Positions 1 through 9,607 are shown, numbered from the stretch's first letter. The stretch: DNA of 43,018 nucleotides from Terrimonas sp. (GCF_003075435.1 NZ_QCZJ01000039.1:1-43018), one strand, 5' to 3'. Numbers and translations are program-made. The notes: a model not told the origin generated them from the letters alone.

Positions 1-468
1 ATCAAAAGAACATAAAAAAAAGCTGCATTATAATATTTACGTAACTAATGTTGGATCTGATATACTACCTCCATCTGAGGTTAGAAAAACCTATTACCTG
101 CGCTGGCAAATAGAACTGGTATTTAAACGTGGAAATCATTCTTTCGCATTAATGAAGTTAAACGGGTAAAAAGAGAAAGACTGGAATGCCAGCTACTGGG
201 CAGGCTGTTATGGATATTGATTAATTGGAGCTTATTCAGCCGTCTCAATAAGCACGTATCTGCCTGTGGACAAACGGTAAGTATGCTGATGTTTTTTAAA
301 CGAAGCCGCAAATTTGCTTTTACTTTAAAAATCGTACTATTAAAAAAGTTACCAATAAAAACATGGCTATCCCATACCTATCTCCCGCTGATAATAGATT
401 GTGTATGCATTGCACCAAAAAATAAACAAACGCATTATGAATCCTTACAGTTTAATACAAAGTCTTAG
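1..468 (+). pseudogene. IS4-type transposase, C-terminal part, frameshifted
   Basis: The left part is cut by the window edge. Frame 2 reads a transposase segment ending in YYLRWQIELVFK and stops near 168. From about 127 a second frame carries on the same protein (WKSFFRINEVKRVKRE, then GRLLWILINW) to a stop at 466-468. YxxRWQIELVFK followed by the K/R-rich stretch and the LLW.LINW block is typical of the C-terminal half of IS4-family DDE transposases, including the catalytic Glu of the YREK-like motif (here RWQIE). One missing base (AAAACG to AAACG) just after VFK explains the break. The C terminus itself seems complete. I therefore read it as a decayed or frameshifted IS copy; the N-terminal DDE residues lie outside the window. 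Confidence 0.8.
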
Positions 469-488
469 CTTAACGACTATGGTGTCAC

Positions 489-508
489 CACATACCAGTA
501 GGTAAATT
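489..508 (+). repeat. Possible right end of the IS4-type element
   Basis: About 20 bases after the transposase stop lies CACATACCAGTAGG (489-502). The same 14 bases recur at 9794-9807 inside a short inverted-repeat element. A terminal inverted repeat just downstream of a transposase gene is expected; assignment of this stretch as that repeat is inference because the left end is outside the window. Confidence 0.35.
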
Positions 509-545
509 TCTATATAACAACTTTATATGAGCAACTCAATAAACT

Positions 546-2450
546 CTATTTGCTTTCCAGGCTTTTCATAAAACCGATAATATCTTTTTTTTCTTCTTCA
601 GAAAGGTTAAGATTTTCTTTAGAAAGCGTTTGATTAGGCAGGTTTATTCTTAACCCGGCGCCCCCCCCGTTATTATAAAAATCCATTACCAGGTCTAAAG
701 TTTGATATACACCATTATGCATATATGGAGATGTTTTATCTACATTCCTTACTGAAGGAATTTTAAAAGCATACTTGTAAGCATCAATGCCAATTACATC
801 ATAATAACCACGATCTGTATCCAGCGTGGAATCCGAGAGAGACAAGGGAACACCCAACACCTCTGTTTCACTAACAACATATTTGGGTGGGGTAATACCA
901 TTAAATAATGGAATAAAATGACAGGTAGCACACTTCGCTTTTCCCATAAACAAATTAAATCCCTTCAATTCGCTCGCCGACAAGGCTTGTTCATTACCCT
1001 GCATATAATCATCAAACCGGCTATTGAGTTTAACAAGACTCCGCACATAAGCCGCTAATGCATTTACTACTTCCTCTGCGTTTATTTCTCTTCCATAATT
1101 TTCCGGAAAAATGTTTGTTGAATAATAATTTGAGGAGACAGGATTTGAAAGATTTTTTTTTCCGGGAAAAGCTTTGGAGAATAGTGATTGATAGGTTTTA
1201 TCCGCTGAAACATATTCTACTATTGTATCCATAGAGCCATCCATTTCCTCTTTATTGCCAATCACATCCCATATCTGTTCTTCCAGCGTTAGCGCTCTCA
1301 TATCATAGAAGTAATTAGACTGTAAAGCAGCGTTGATTAACGTGGGCGTATTTCTTCTCAATAGCTTTGCGGGATGATGGATGTTTGTATTTTTAGGCAA
1401 TCCGTCAGCAAAGGCCAATTCAGGGCGGTGGCAGGAAGCACAGCTTCTTGTTCCATTGCCAGATATTGATACATCGTAAAAGAGTTTTTCTCCCAATAGT
1501 ACTTTCGGTGTGGTTGTTTGAAATTCAGCACCCGGAGCGAATGCATCCACATTGAACGCATTCGTATCAAACAATGTTCTTGCTTCCTGATTCAACATCC
1601 GGTTATATTTTATCTTCTCACCGGGTAAACCCTGTTCCAATTCAGCAATTCCGGTACTGATGCTATTTGCATAATGTGAAATAAAATTTGCCCGGTCAAA
1701 AGCGTTAAAATCGGTATGTTGATGTAAGTAATTGATGGATTTTTCCAGCTCTTGCAATAAAGTGTTTTTCCGGCCATCCTTTACATAGGCAGGCAGCATT
1801 TCTCGCAGGCTTTTTAAAGCTGCCGCCGATTCTTCCATACTTTTCAGAGAGAGTGGATTGTCAAAACCGGTAATCCCCAAAGCAATTATCCTGAATATTT
1901 CCAGCTTAGCGGCATCCAGAATCCGCCAGTCGGCAAGCTGTTGATCAGTAAAAAATGACACCAGGTATTTTGTACTATTTATTAAATGATCTACTTCGTT
2001 GATCAGTTCCTTTTTATCACCTTCATCGTATATAGGGTAAATATACCCCTCTATAACCTGCAGCCCCATCGGATCAATGGCACGTGCAATGGAAGAATCT
2101 AATAAATCCGCATTTTCAATCTCCTGAACAGGCGGTCCATTTAATCTGTCTGTAAGGTCAGCGGCAAAATATGCTGCCGCCCATTCAAATGCTTTAAAGA
2201 GTAACCTTGATTGTAAAAAAATACGACGAATGTTTTGTGTATCTACGTGCGCTTTACCGGACTCTGCCAATAAAGAGTCTTTTACATAATCACGAAAGGA
2301 TACAATATCGTTCAAAATTTTTTCCCTGATTTTCCGTTCTCGTTTGCCCTCCTGTGCTCTTATTGTATAAAATTTTTTATGATGGGGCGTAAAGCTTGCA
2401 ATGAATATGCCCATAAAAAGAAAGCCCGCTATTCCGATTTTCTTATACAT
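546..2450 (-). CDS. Di-haem cytochrome c peroxidase family protein
   Basis: A 634-residue secreted protein of the CcpA/MauG superfamily, which reduces peroxide or oxidises substrates in the periplasm using two c-type haems. Both haem motifs are visible: CASCH at residues 337-341 and CATCH at 507-511, followed by the usual IPSVRN...PYMHNGVYQTL block and a C-terminal DIIGFMKSL. Residues 1-20 form a signal/anchor segment. About 300 residues precede the first haem motif and are mostly helical, so the protein is roughly twice the length of classical CcpA; this extra N-terminal part resembles the long Bacteroidota versions. I chose ATG at 2450; a TTG seven codons upstream (2471) is possible. It starts close behind the phosphoesterase gene (stop at 2478) and is probably co-transcribed with it. 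Confidence 0.88.
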   Translation of the reverse strand: MYKKIGIAGFLFMGIFIASFTPHHKKFYTIRAQEGKRERKIREKILNDIVSFRDYVKDSLLAESGKAHVDTQNIRRIFLQSRLLFKAFEWAAAYFAADLTDRLNGPPVQEIENADLLDSSIARAIDPMGLQVIEGYIYPIYDEGDKKELINEVDHLINSTKYLVSFFTDQQLADWRILDAAKLEIFRIIALGITGFDNPLSLKSMEESAAALKSLREMLPAYVKDGRKNTLLQELEKSINYLHQHTDFNAFDRANFISHYANSISTGIAELEQGLPGEKIKYNRMLNQEARTLFDTNAFNVDAFAPGAEFQTTTPKVLLGEKLFYDVSISGNGTRSCASCHRPELAFADGLPKNTNIHHPAKLLRRNTPTLINAALQSNYFYDMRALTLEEQIWDVIGNKEEMDGSMDTIVEYVSADKTYQSLFSKAFPGKKNLSNPVSSNYYSTNIFPENYGREINAEEVVNALAAYVRSLVKLNSRFDDYMQGNEQALSASELKGFNLFMGKAKCATCHFIPLFNGITPPKYVVSETEVLGVPLSLSDSTLDTDRGYYDVIGIDAYKYAFKIPSVRNVDKTSPYMHNGVYQTLDLVMDFYNNGGGAGLRINLPNQTLSKENLNLSEEEKKDIIGFMKSLESK

Positions 2451-2477
2451 AACACATGAGCTTTTCTGCAACAGTAA

Positions 2478-3818
2478 TTACTTAAATATAAGGGTATTCA
2501 TGAAGGGATTGGCATTCTTATCACGGTCTGCCAATGGCGCTATTCCCCACCGATGCTCAATAAAAGAAAGTATACTTACTGTTTCATATTGTGTGTGATC
2601 GACAAAGCCTTTTTTAGCAAAAGGCCCAATAACAATAGCAGGTATCCGGCTTCCCGGCCCCCAGCGGTCTATAACCGGTGGGGCCACATGATCAAAGAAT
2701 CCACCAAATTCATCGTAGGTCAGTATCACAAGAGCGTCTTTTGCATTGGGACCCTCTAACACGGCATTAATTAATTTTACCGCCAGCTGCTCAGAAGAAT
2801 ATACATCGGCGCCTCCCGGATGTTCATCATTTCCTCCGCCAGGCTTTACAAAACAAACGCTGGGAAGCGTTCCTTCGTTCGCAGCTTTTAAGAAATCATT
2901 TTGATCCCTCATATGTTTTCTGCCTTCTGTTCCTTCGGCATACCCGGCAAAATACAGGAAGGGCTCATGGTTATACGCAAAATTGTTTTTCTTTTCAGCT
3001 ACAGCATCATCCCATCCTTCTGAATACCAGGCCCAGGATATTCCTTTTTCACTTAATTTATCACCTATAGTTGGCATTGTTTGAGACGGCACTAATTTAG
3101 TAGTATCTGATTTAGGAGGATAAGGTTTATTACGGGAAAAAACATGGTTAATAACATACCCATCAGGAGTAACAATTCCATCTTTTATCATCTTACCATT
3201 CTCGTCCAACTTTGCAATTAATGATGGCGGAGCATCAGGCCATACCGGCACAGCAGCAGAAATCATATAAACATGGTTAAAGTAGGAACCACCAAAAACA
3301 CTCTGAAAGAAATTGTCGCACAAAGTATATTTTTTGGCTATCGGGTATAAAGGCAGTTTTTTTGTTGTATAATAGCCCATTGCCAGTCCTTTAGAATCGT
3401 TATATGCCGCAAACCTGTCCATTTTCCCACCGTTTATTTGTAACTGGTTATGAAAGAAGCGATGTGTAACATCTGGCGTTTTTTTGTCGGATGTTACGTA
3501 TTGATCTATATTAAACAGCTTATTAGGCAGGTTAACAGGGAAAGAGTTGTTCCTCGGAATTTCTGGCAGGTATTTATAAGGGTTCCCATTCTCATCCACC
3601 TGAACAAAGTTTCCTTTTTGAGCATTTTTAATACCGTTTGCTCCTTTAAATTCACCGTAAAGATTATCGAAACTGCGGTTTTCCATATAAACAACAACTA
3701 CATGATTAATTTGCCGGATACCCTCATCAAATGAAACTTCCTGCCGTTGCGCTTTTTTACTGGTTCCACAACTGCTGATCAAAGAAATACTAAGAAAAAT
3801 AAAAAAAAGACGCTGCAT
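2478..3818 (-). CDS. Lipoprotein phosphoesterase (acid phosphatase/phospholipase C family)
   Basis: A 446-residue member of the alkaline-phosphatase-like phosphoesterase family (PF04185 type), which hydrolyses phosphomonoesters or phospholipids. The N terminus has a lipobox (SLISSC, Cys17), so the protein is probably anchored to the envelope. The diagnostic metal-binding motif [14 protein letters not shown] is at residues 42-55. Later motifs include [23 protein letters not shown] and the metal-binding stretch [16 protein letters not shown] near residue 370. First gene of a likely two-gene operon with the cytochrome c peroxidase. Substrate cannot be told from sequence. Confidence 0.87.
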   Translation of the reverse strand: MQRLFFIFLSISLISSCGTSKKAQRQEVSFDEGIRQINHVVVVYMENRSFDNLYGEFKGANGIKNAQKGNFVQVDENGNPYKYLPEIPRNNSFPVNLPNKLFNIDQYVTSDKKTPDVTHRFFHNQLQINGGKMDRFAAYNDSKGLAMGYYTTKKLPLYPIAKKYTLCDNFFQSVFGGSYFNHVYMISAAVPVWPDAPPSLIAKLDENGKMIKDGIVTPDGYVINHVFSRNKPYPPKSDTTKLVPSQTMPTIGDKLSEKGISWAWYSEGWDDAVAEKKNNFAYNHEPFLYFAGYAEGTEGRKHMRDQNDFLKAANEGTLPSVCFVKPGGGNDEHPGGADVYSSEQLAVKLINAVLEGPNAKDALVILTYDEFGGFFDHVAPPVIDRWGPGSRIPAIVIGPFAKKGFVDHTQYETVSILSFIEHRWGIAPLADRDKNANPFMNTLIFK

Positions 3819-4183
3819 ATTCGTTCAGTTTTTAGAAGATTTAATGATAAATAAAAAACAGACCATATTGATTCTGGAGATTATCAAAACAAGCCTATTC
3901 ATAAAAAGATTGCCTGCTTTACTAAAATTCCTGGATGCTCTTGTTATTTTTATAACGATATTTTTCCCTTATGCACAGTACAAACTTACCGTATTTTGTT
4001 ATACTACTGTTATGATCAATCACACACTAATCAAAAGTGAAGTAGCAACAGAATTCATATTCTACTGAATTAGATAGTATATTTGACGTTTGTAGTAACC
4101 AATATTTTTCTACGGAAGAACAATTTATACATTTTAATGTTAGTGCAATTGCTTTAAAAATTGCTGTAGCTGTTGGTATAGGC
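3819..4183. other. Intergenic region between divergent genes
   Basis: Holds the promoters of the leftward phosphoesterase operon and the rightward MgtC-like gene. A 74-codon open frame at 3844-4068 has a low-complexity hydrophobic sequence and I do not call it a gene. The last part (4046-4183) is open in the frame of the next gene and encodes its likely first membrane helix but has no ATG, GTG or TTG. Confidence 0.5.
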
Positions 4184-5401
4184 ATGCTGATGGGATTAGA
4201 ACGCAACTGGTCGCACAAAGAGGCCGGCATTAGAACTTTTTCCATCATTTCATTAATAGGAATGCTATCGGCGCAGGTAAGCAATGCCTTAATTATTGCT
4301 GGACTCGCAGGTGTGTGTTTGTTAATTTTAATATCAAACATCAGAAGTTTTTTAACCGAGCGCAATACCGAAATAACTACTTCGGCTGCCATGATAGCCT
4401 GCTACATTTTAGGAGTGTTGACCGGCAAGGGGCATATTTTTACTCCTGTGGCAGGTACTATTATTATTACAGCAATTTTGGCATGGAAAGCGGAGCTAAG
4501 CAGATTTGCCGGCGGCTTGCAGACTTCCGAAGTAAGGAGTGCAATTTTACTGGGCCTTATCGGTTTTGTGATCTACCCGCTGCTGCCGAATCGTTATATT
4601 GATCCCTGGCAGCTTTTTAATCCAAGCGATGCCTGGGTTAGTATTATTGCCATTGCCGGCATTGGTTTCCTGAACTATATTTTCTTAAAAGTTTTTAGTT
4701 CTAAAGGACTTTATCTTGGAGCTGTTTTTGGCGGTTTAGTAAACAGTACAGCTACCATTGCAGAAATGACCACCCGTGTAAATGAAGCAGGAACGCCGTA
4801 CAGAATTACGATGCTATCCAGTATTATTAATATTTCGATGTTTACAAGAAATATGATACTGGCAGCTATTTTTGTACCGCTCTCTCTTACGGCTACATTA
4901 TTGCCGTTGCTGGCAATGTCCTGCATTGCTGCTCTTTGGATTTGGAAAGATTACAACACTTTTAAAAAGCAAAGTGCGTTGTCAGAAGAATCCATCAAAC
5001 TTGCCTCGCCGATTGCCATAAAGAAAATCGCGTCTTTCGGCTTACTTTTTATCCTGATACAAGTAGGGGGTACACTAATAACAAGGTTTATGGGAAGTTC
5101 GGGCATGATCGTTACCGCTGCAGTTGGCGGTTTGGTTAGCAGCGCCAGTACTACGGCTGCTGCTGCAACAATGGCAATGCATGGCCAGATATCGGCAAAC
5201 ATTGCAGGCAGCGCAGCTATTATATCTTCCATGGCAAGCGCCTTAATTGATTTTCCTATTGTGTGGAAGAATATAAAAGACAAAAAACTGGTAAAAGCTT
5301 TTACTTTAAAATTAGCAAGTGTGTTGGCTGTAGGTATAGTTGCTGTAACATTAGATCATGTTTTTCATATTTCGGGATTTCTCATTAAATCATTTCATTG
5401 A
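4184..5401 (+). CDS. MgtC/SapB-like membrane protein with DUF4010 domain
   Basis: A polytopic inner-membrane protein of 405 residues from this start. The N-terminal part carries the MgtC signature (GMLMGLERNWSHKEAGIRTF, residues 1-19 plus upstream codons), and the rest, with about ten hydrophobic segments and the motif FGGLVNSTATIAEMT, matches DUF4010 proteins. Function of the fused family is not established; MgtC proteins act in magnesium limitation and ATP synthase regulation. The start is uncertain. The reading frame is open back to 4046 and encodes a matching helix (ALKIAVAVGIGMLMGLERNW), yet no ordinary start codon occurs before 4184. Either a rare ATT/ATA start is used, or the gene has lost its original start. 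Confidence 0.82.
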   Translation: MLMGLERNWSHKEAGIRTFSIISLIGMLSAQVSNALIIAGLAGVCLLILISNIRSFLTERNTEITTSAAMIACYILGVLTGKGHIFTPVAGTIIITAILAWKAELSRFAGGLQTSEVRSAILLGLIGFVIYPLLPNRYIDPWQLFNPSDAWVSIIAIAGIGFLNYIFLKVFSSKGLYLGAVFGGLVNSTATIAEMTTRVNEAGTPYRITMLSSIINISMFTRNMILAAIFVPLSLTATLLPLLAMSCIAALWIWKDYNTFKKQSALSEESIKLASPIAIKKIASFGLLFILIQVGGTLITRFMGSSGMIVTAAVGGLVSSASTTAAAATMAMHGQISANIAGSAAIISSMASALIDFPIVWKNIKDKKLVKAFTLKLASVLAVGIVAVTLDHVFHISGFLIKSFH

Positions 5402-5458
5402 TACAGATAAGCAACACGATTAAAAGCTTTGCCCCATTATAGTGTAAATGTTCCGGTA

Positions 5459-6052
5459 CTATTGCCTGCCGCCATGAATCATTCTGGAAATAATACCCTT
5501 ATCAGTTCCCATCTCAGCTAAAACCAGCCCTGCTAAATGCAGAAAAATAAAAGCCAGGGAATAATATAGTGATTGCACATGAACGCCTTTCATAGCAGCG
5601 TATACACCAGGGTAAACTTTACCAACCAGTTTTATATAAGCGCCGGTAAATAAAGACAGGAACAGGCAAATGTAAAAAATGAGGTATATAGCCGATTTTA
5701 TCCTTTCTTTAGAAGTGATATTCCTTGAAAAAGGATTGCTGAATACAGGCCCCTCAATCTTCATTACAATCAGCCGGATTATATAAAGCCCCAGCAAAAC
5801 ATAGCCTGCATAGATATGCCAGTCCCACATGGGTTTTCTAACTATTCTTCCAATTTTATCCGCAGTATCTTTAGGCATGTCAACATGATCTGTTGCTGCC
5901 TGCAGTATAACAACATCTGCAATATTATGCCGGTTCATCCATCCCTGGCGCAACCACACCGTAAGCAATATAAAAATAAAAGTCAGGGCTATTAGCCAGT
6001 GCAATATCCGGTGCGCCCGGGTGTAAGAACTTTTTAGAATAAATTTTGTCAT
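5459..6052 (-). CDS. Cytochrome b561/b6-domain membrane protein
   Basis: A 197-residue integral membrane di-haem b-type cytochrome. Four hydrophobic segments are visible with haem-ligand candidates: RAHRILHW (residues 13-20), WDWHIYAGY near 79-87, and VHVQSLYYSLAFIFLHLAG near 150-168. Proteins of this kind carry electrons across the inner membrane. In Bacteroidota they often lie beside siderophore TonB receptors, as here (receptor gene immediately upstream on the same strand), where reduction of ferric siderophore is a likely role; this is inference. A strong terminator separates the two genes, so this one likely has its own promoter in the 80-bp gap or relies on read-through. Confidence 0.8.
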   Translation of the reverse strand: MTKFILKSSYTRAHRILHWLIALTFIFILLTVWLRQGWMNRHNIADVVILQAATDHVDMPKDTADKIGRIVRKPMWDWHIYAGYVLLGLYIIRLIVMKIEGPVFSNPFSRNITSKERIKSAIYLIFYICLFLSLFTGAYIKLVGKVYPGVYAAMKGVHVQSLYYSLAFIFLHLAGLVLAEMGTDKGIISRMIHGGRQ

Positions 6053-6082
6053 ACAGCATCAAAATAATGTATATACTGGAAC

Positions 6083-6118
6083 AAAAAAAATCTCCTGTTT
6101 TTAGAAACAGGAGATTTT
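6083..6118 (-). terminator. Rho-independent terminator of the TonB receptor gene
   Basis: A perfect 14-bp stem (6087-6100 with 6105-6118, 4-base loop) is followed, in the leftward direction, by eight T residues on the transcribed strand. It sits 17 bases after the receptor stop codon. Confidence 0.9.
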
Positions 6119-6134
6119 AGTACATCGCATTTCC

Positions 6135-8612
6135 TTAAAAGGTATACCCTACACCTACCAGGAAGTTTCTGGGTGTGCCGGGAAACAAACGGGTAAAGGA
6201 GTCCGCTCCCAGCCAATATGTTTTATTAAACAGGTTATTAAACGTAGCTGAAAGCTGTATTTTATCAATGCGATAGTAAAGTGCAGCATTTGCTACAGTA
6301 TATTCAGGAAGTGTTATATCATAAGCACCGGATTCACGTTTTGACTGAAAATTAGCACCCAAAGCAATTCCGAGCCCTTTAACCGCGCCTCTGGTAACAT
6401 CATATTTTGCCCAGAACCCACCCTGAGACTTTGGCGCATTAGCCGCCTGCTTACCTATCTCGTCTTTATCTTCACTTTTTGTTATCTCAGTATTATTAAA
6501 AGCAAGATTTGCCGTGATGCTTAAATTGTACAATATCCTTCCATATACATCCAGCTCAATACCCTTGCCTCTTACCTGGCCTATTTGCCTGAGCAGGTCT
6601 GGATTACCAAGGTCATTGGCTGTTTGCAATACATTATTTTGCTCTATTTTATATACTGCCAGCGTTGCAGATAACCGGTCATTTAACCAGCCTGACTTAA
6701 CACCAAATTCAATCATATTACTTTCCAACGGGTCAAAAGGTCCTCCATATTTCGCAGGATCTCCTATATATCCCGCTTCCTGTGGCTGAAAACCGTAAAC
6801 ATAGGTACCGTAAAGGCTGATTTCCTTTAACGGCGTATATACCAAACCAAAACGTGGTAACAACGCTTTTTGATTAACATGAGTTGTAGCAGGTGTTCCA
6901 TAACCAGCTATATCTGTATAAAACTCCTGACGCAATGATAGCAATGCTTTGAACTGTTTCCAGCTTAACTGATCCTGTATATACACGCCCTGGGTATAAT
7001 ATTTACCCAATTTATCCTGCTCAGCCGTACTGATATATTTGGCAGGATCGGAAATGGTATAATCCGGGTTGCGCAAATCAACTGACGGAACATTAGTAAC
7101 CGGGCGTCCGTCAACAATCATATACTTTTCTTTTTTAGCCGGATCATATTTTTTAAGCGCTGATTTACCATCTGCAGACAGGTAACCCAACGCTTCTGCA
7201 GTTGTGTTACCAAAGCCATCTGAGCTTTGGATAAAGTCATATCCTGTTAATAAACGGTGCTCTAATCCGCCAGTGTTAAACCGGAAGGAGAAGTAAGAGG
7301 TAAGATTATCGGTAATGTTATCCGTAATCCTGTAATTATAACGCATTTCCATCAGGTCGGGAATATCATTACCGTCTTCATCTACTGCATTTTTATTGGC
7401 TGTCCGGTGCTCTCTTAAATCTTCATGATACACCCCTTTTAAATAGGAGGCGTTAAATGCAATATGATTGGAAAAATTATGTTGCAAGGAAAGCGTGGAA
7501 AATATTTTTTGTGCCTTTACATAATCATTAACCCGAGATAAGGATAAAGAAGTAGGTGTGGCATATAAATCTCTCACGCCGTTTACCGGAGAATAGGACG
7601 GTTGCCCCCTGTCATTGCGGCCATTATCGTTAATAAAAACAAGATCAAAGTTAATGCGTGTACGATCTGTTGGCAGAAAAGATACAGAAGGAGCGATTAC
7701 GAAGGATTGCTTATTCTGTAGCTCACGAAAAGAGCCTGCATTCTGGTAGGCGAGGTTGAGCCTGTATAATAAAGTTTGAGACTGATTCATAGCCCCTGTA
7801 AAGTCAGAGGTGATCCGGATAGTGCCGTAGCTTCCAGTAGCAAAATTGATGGCTTTTCTGCTCTCTGCCAATGGCTTCTTGGTTACAATATTCACGGTTC
7901 CTCCGGGGCTGGTATTAGCAAATAATGCGCTGGCTGGTCCTTTAATTACTTCAACCCGTTCTACATAGGGCAATATATCTGCGGAGCGCTCACCGGTAAA
8001 TGTTTTAAGCCCGTTAATGAGCGTTTGCTTTGATTCAGACTCAAACCCTCTTAAAACATATTTATTGTTCGTGTAGGAATTTTGGCTTACACCACTGATA
8101 TTTTTCAATACATCCATCATCTTAAAAGCCATCTGGTCGTTAATCAGCTCTTTCGTTACATAGCTTATTGATTGTGGAATTTCCCGGATAGGCGTTTCAG
8201 TTTTGGTTGCTGTAAAACTATTGGTATTCTTATACCCCGTCTCTTTTCTTCCGGTAATTTCAACCGTTTGAAGATCAACATACTGTTTTTCTAACGTGAA
8301 ATTCAAATGGGTTTTCTCTTCATTTTGAATAGTGAGGGTTTTGGTCTGGCTGATATAACCCAGCATTGAAATTTTCACCTCATATTCACCGGGAGTTACG
8401 TTCTTCCATTCAAATTCCCCATCATGATCTGTAATACCATTCTTATCACCATTATTAATTACCACGCTTGCACCTGGTAAAGGGCCCTCTTGTGATTTAA
8501 CTTTGATTTTTAATTTTCCGGATTGCGAAAAAGCAGCAAGTGAAAAGCAAAGGAAAAAAACTGAAAACAACATAGTACATAACCGAAACCTGGTAAACGC
8601 CCAATTTGTCAT
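6135..8612 (-). CDS. TonB-dependent siderophore receptor
   Basis: An 825-residue outer-membrane receptor that imports ferric siderophores using TonB energy. Order of parts: signal peptide (residues 1-30, ending SLAAFSQS), a carboxypeptidase-regulatory-like beta domain (about 33-112, GPLPGASVVINNGDKNGITD), a plug domain with the siderophore-receptor motifs PIREIPQSISYV, KYVLRGFESES, VERVEVIKGPASALF and PGGTVNIVTKKPL, then a beta-barrel ending in the aromatic residue of FLVGVGYTF. The plug motifs resemble FhuA/FpvA-type receptors rather than SusC. It has its own terminator, and a 7-bp inverted repeat lies just upstream of the start. No SusD partner is present. Confidence 0.92.
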   Translation of the reverse strand: MTNWAFTRFRLCTMLFSVFFLCFSLAAFSQSGKLKIKVKSQEGPLPGASVVINNGDKNGITDHDGEFEWKNVTPGEYEVKISMLGYISQTKTLTIQNEEKTHLNFTLEKQYVDLQTVEITGRKETGYKNTNSFTATKTETPIREIPQSISYVTKELINDQMAFKMMDVLKNISGVSQNSYTNNKYVLRGFESESKQTLINGLKTFTGERSADILPYVERVEVIKGPASALFANTSPGGTVNIVTKKPLAESRKAINFATGSYGTIRITSDFTGAMNQSQTLLYRLNLAYQNAGSFRELQNKQSFVIAPSVSFLPTDRTRINFDLVFINDNGRNDRGQPSYSPVNGVRDLYATPTSLSLSRVNDYVKAQKIFSTLSLQHNFSNHIAFNASYLKGVYHEDLREHRTANKNAVDEDGNDIPDLMEMRYNYRITDNITDNLTSYFSFRFNTGGLEHRLLTGYDFIQSSDGFGNTTAEALGYLSADGKSALKKYDPAKKEKYMIVDGRPVTNVPSVDLRNPDYTISDPAKYISTAEQDKLGKYYTQGVYIQDQLSWKQFKALLSLRQEFYTDIAGYGTPATTHVNQKALLPRFGLVYTPLKEISLYGTYVYGFQPQEAGYIGDPAKYGGPFDPLESNMIEFGVKSGWLNDRLSATLAVYKIEQNNVLQTANDLGNPDLLRQIGQVRGKGIELDVYGRILYNLSITANLAFNNTEITKSEDKDEIGKQAANAPKSQGGFWAKYDVTRGAVKGLGIALGANFQSKRESGAYDITLPEYTVANAALYYRIDKIQLSATFNNLFNKTYWLGADSFTRLFPGTPRNFLVGVGYTF

Positions 8613-8638
8613 TCTAATGGTTTTTTAAGGTGTGAAAA

Positions 8639-8666
8639 CAATGACTCCTGAAAAAAGCCGTCATTG
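8639..8666 (-). promoter_or_regulatory. Inverted repeat upstream of TonB receptor
   Basis: CAATGAC (8639-8645) and GTCATTG (8660-8666) are perfect inverted copies separated by 14 bases, 27 to 54 bases before the receptor start codon. The position fits an operator or a 5'-leader hairpin. The bound protein is unknown. Confidence 0.35.
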
Positions 8667-9127
8667 AAAAGTTTATTAATAACGGGCGCAAATGTTATTA
8701 TAACTAAAGGAATGCGCTGTCGAAATGTGGAAATTTAATTACGAAATAGGGAAATTCATAGATAAACATATATTGTTTTGAACAGCCCTGTAATGTCTCC
8801 AAAAGTTCTGTAATGCTGTAAGTTTCGGGTGTTTAAAATGATAAAGAGCAAGTTGTTATGCTTGCTTTTCAATGTTTTTTTAATCAACTTATCCCGGCGT
8901 TCACCACAAATACTGCTTAGCAAGTTTAGTTGTATTGCATAAAATGTGAAATAACAATTTTATACTCACCTGAACCCAAAAACTACAGTTAAAAATATTC
9001 TGCACTGATTTCCGGAAAAATTTAACCGGGTGTAAAAAGTATTACAGCTAAAGAAGAAACGAGAAGGATGAAGGAAGAAGCAGGGAAGTAGTGACTTTTT
9101 AAACCATACAGGTTTATTATAGCGCTA
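8667..9127. other. Long intergenic region, no gene seen
   Basis: Follows the 3' end of the antitoxin gene and precedes the receptor gene, both leftward. I find no coding frame, structured RNA or repeat here beyond AT-rich sequence; it probably contains the receptor promoter. Confidence 0.4.
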
Positions 9128-9607
9128 CTATGTTAGCGAAAAAAATGCAGTCTTTCTTGCCTGCAAAGCAGCCTGAACTTTAGCCATACCGTAAAAGCGG
9201 GATATTTCATTTTGCTCATTGGTATTACCGCGTTCATATACACGCTGTATTACCGCTTTATATTGCTTCTCCCAATCAATCTGTTTTACATCCGTATCCC
9301 AAAACAACGTTTTTCTAAACTTTGACAGGTCAGGTGTATGCTTCTTTTCCTTCTCTTTCTCTTTTTTAATATCATACCAGGCTTTCAGAAAAACCAGCGT
9401 TCCTTCACCCACTTGTAATTCCTTTTCTATCCTGAGGGCAAGCGCCGTATTTAAACTTCGCTTTCCTTTTGTAATAGCATTAAAAGTTTGGGGATGTTCG
9501 GAAAGAGATAATGCGAAAGGACGTTTTTTGATAGAACGCTTTTTTAATTCCCTCTCGAGTACAATACCGGGATGAATGCCCTTATATTTTTCAAACTGCT
9601 TGTTCAC
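9128..9607 (-). CDS. HigA-like antitoxin with DUF6922-like C-terminal domain
   Basis: 159 residues. Residues 1-75 match the HigA/VapI class of XRE helix-turn-helix antitoxins (IHPGIVLERELKKR, then ALSLSEHPQTFNAITKGKR as the HTH). A K/E-rich linker (about 80-92) leads to a second part with LFWDTDVKQIDWEKQYK and RVYERGNTNEQNEISRFYG, which I recognise as the DUF6922 pattern found on its own in front of nucleotidyltransferase (AbiEii-type) toxins. No toxin gene is next to it on either side, so it is an orphan or a stand-alone regulator. The start is GTG; no in-frame ATG lies nearby upstream. Confidence 0.75.
   Translation of the reverse strand: MNKQFEKYKGIHPGIVLERELKKRSIKKRPFALSLSEHPQTFNAITKGKRSLNTALALRIEKELQVGEGTLVFLKAWYDIKKEKEKEKKHTPDLSKFRKTLFWDTDVKQIDWEKQYKAVIQRVYERGNTNEQNEISRFYGMAKVQAALQARKTAFFSLT

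Noticed and set aside
118-132. TTTAAAC heptamer at the IS4 frame break as a programmed frameshift
   Set aside because: The heptamer is not in the X XXY YYZ register of the upstream frame, so ordinary -1 tandem slippage does not fit; a one-base deletion is simpler.
3844-4068. 74-codon open frame upstream of the MgtC-like gene
   Set aside because: Low-complexity hydrophobic sequence with no motif and in another frame from the downstream gene; likely chance in AT-rich DNA.
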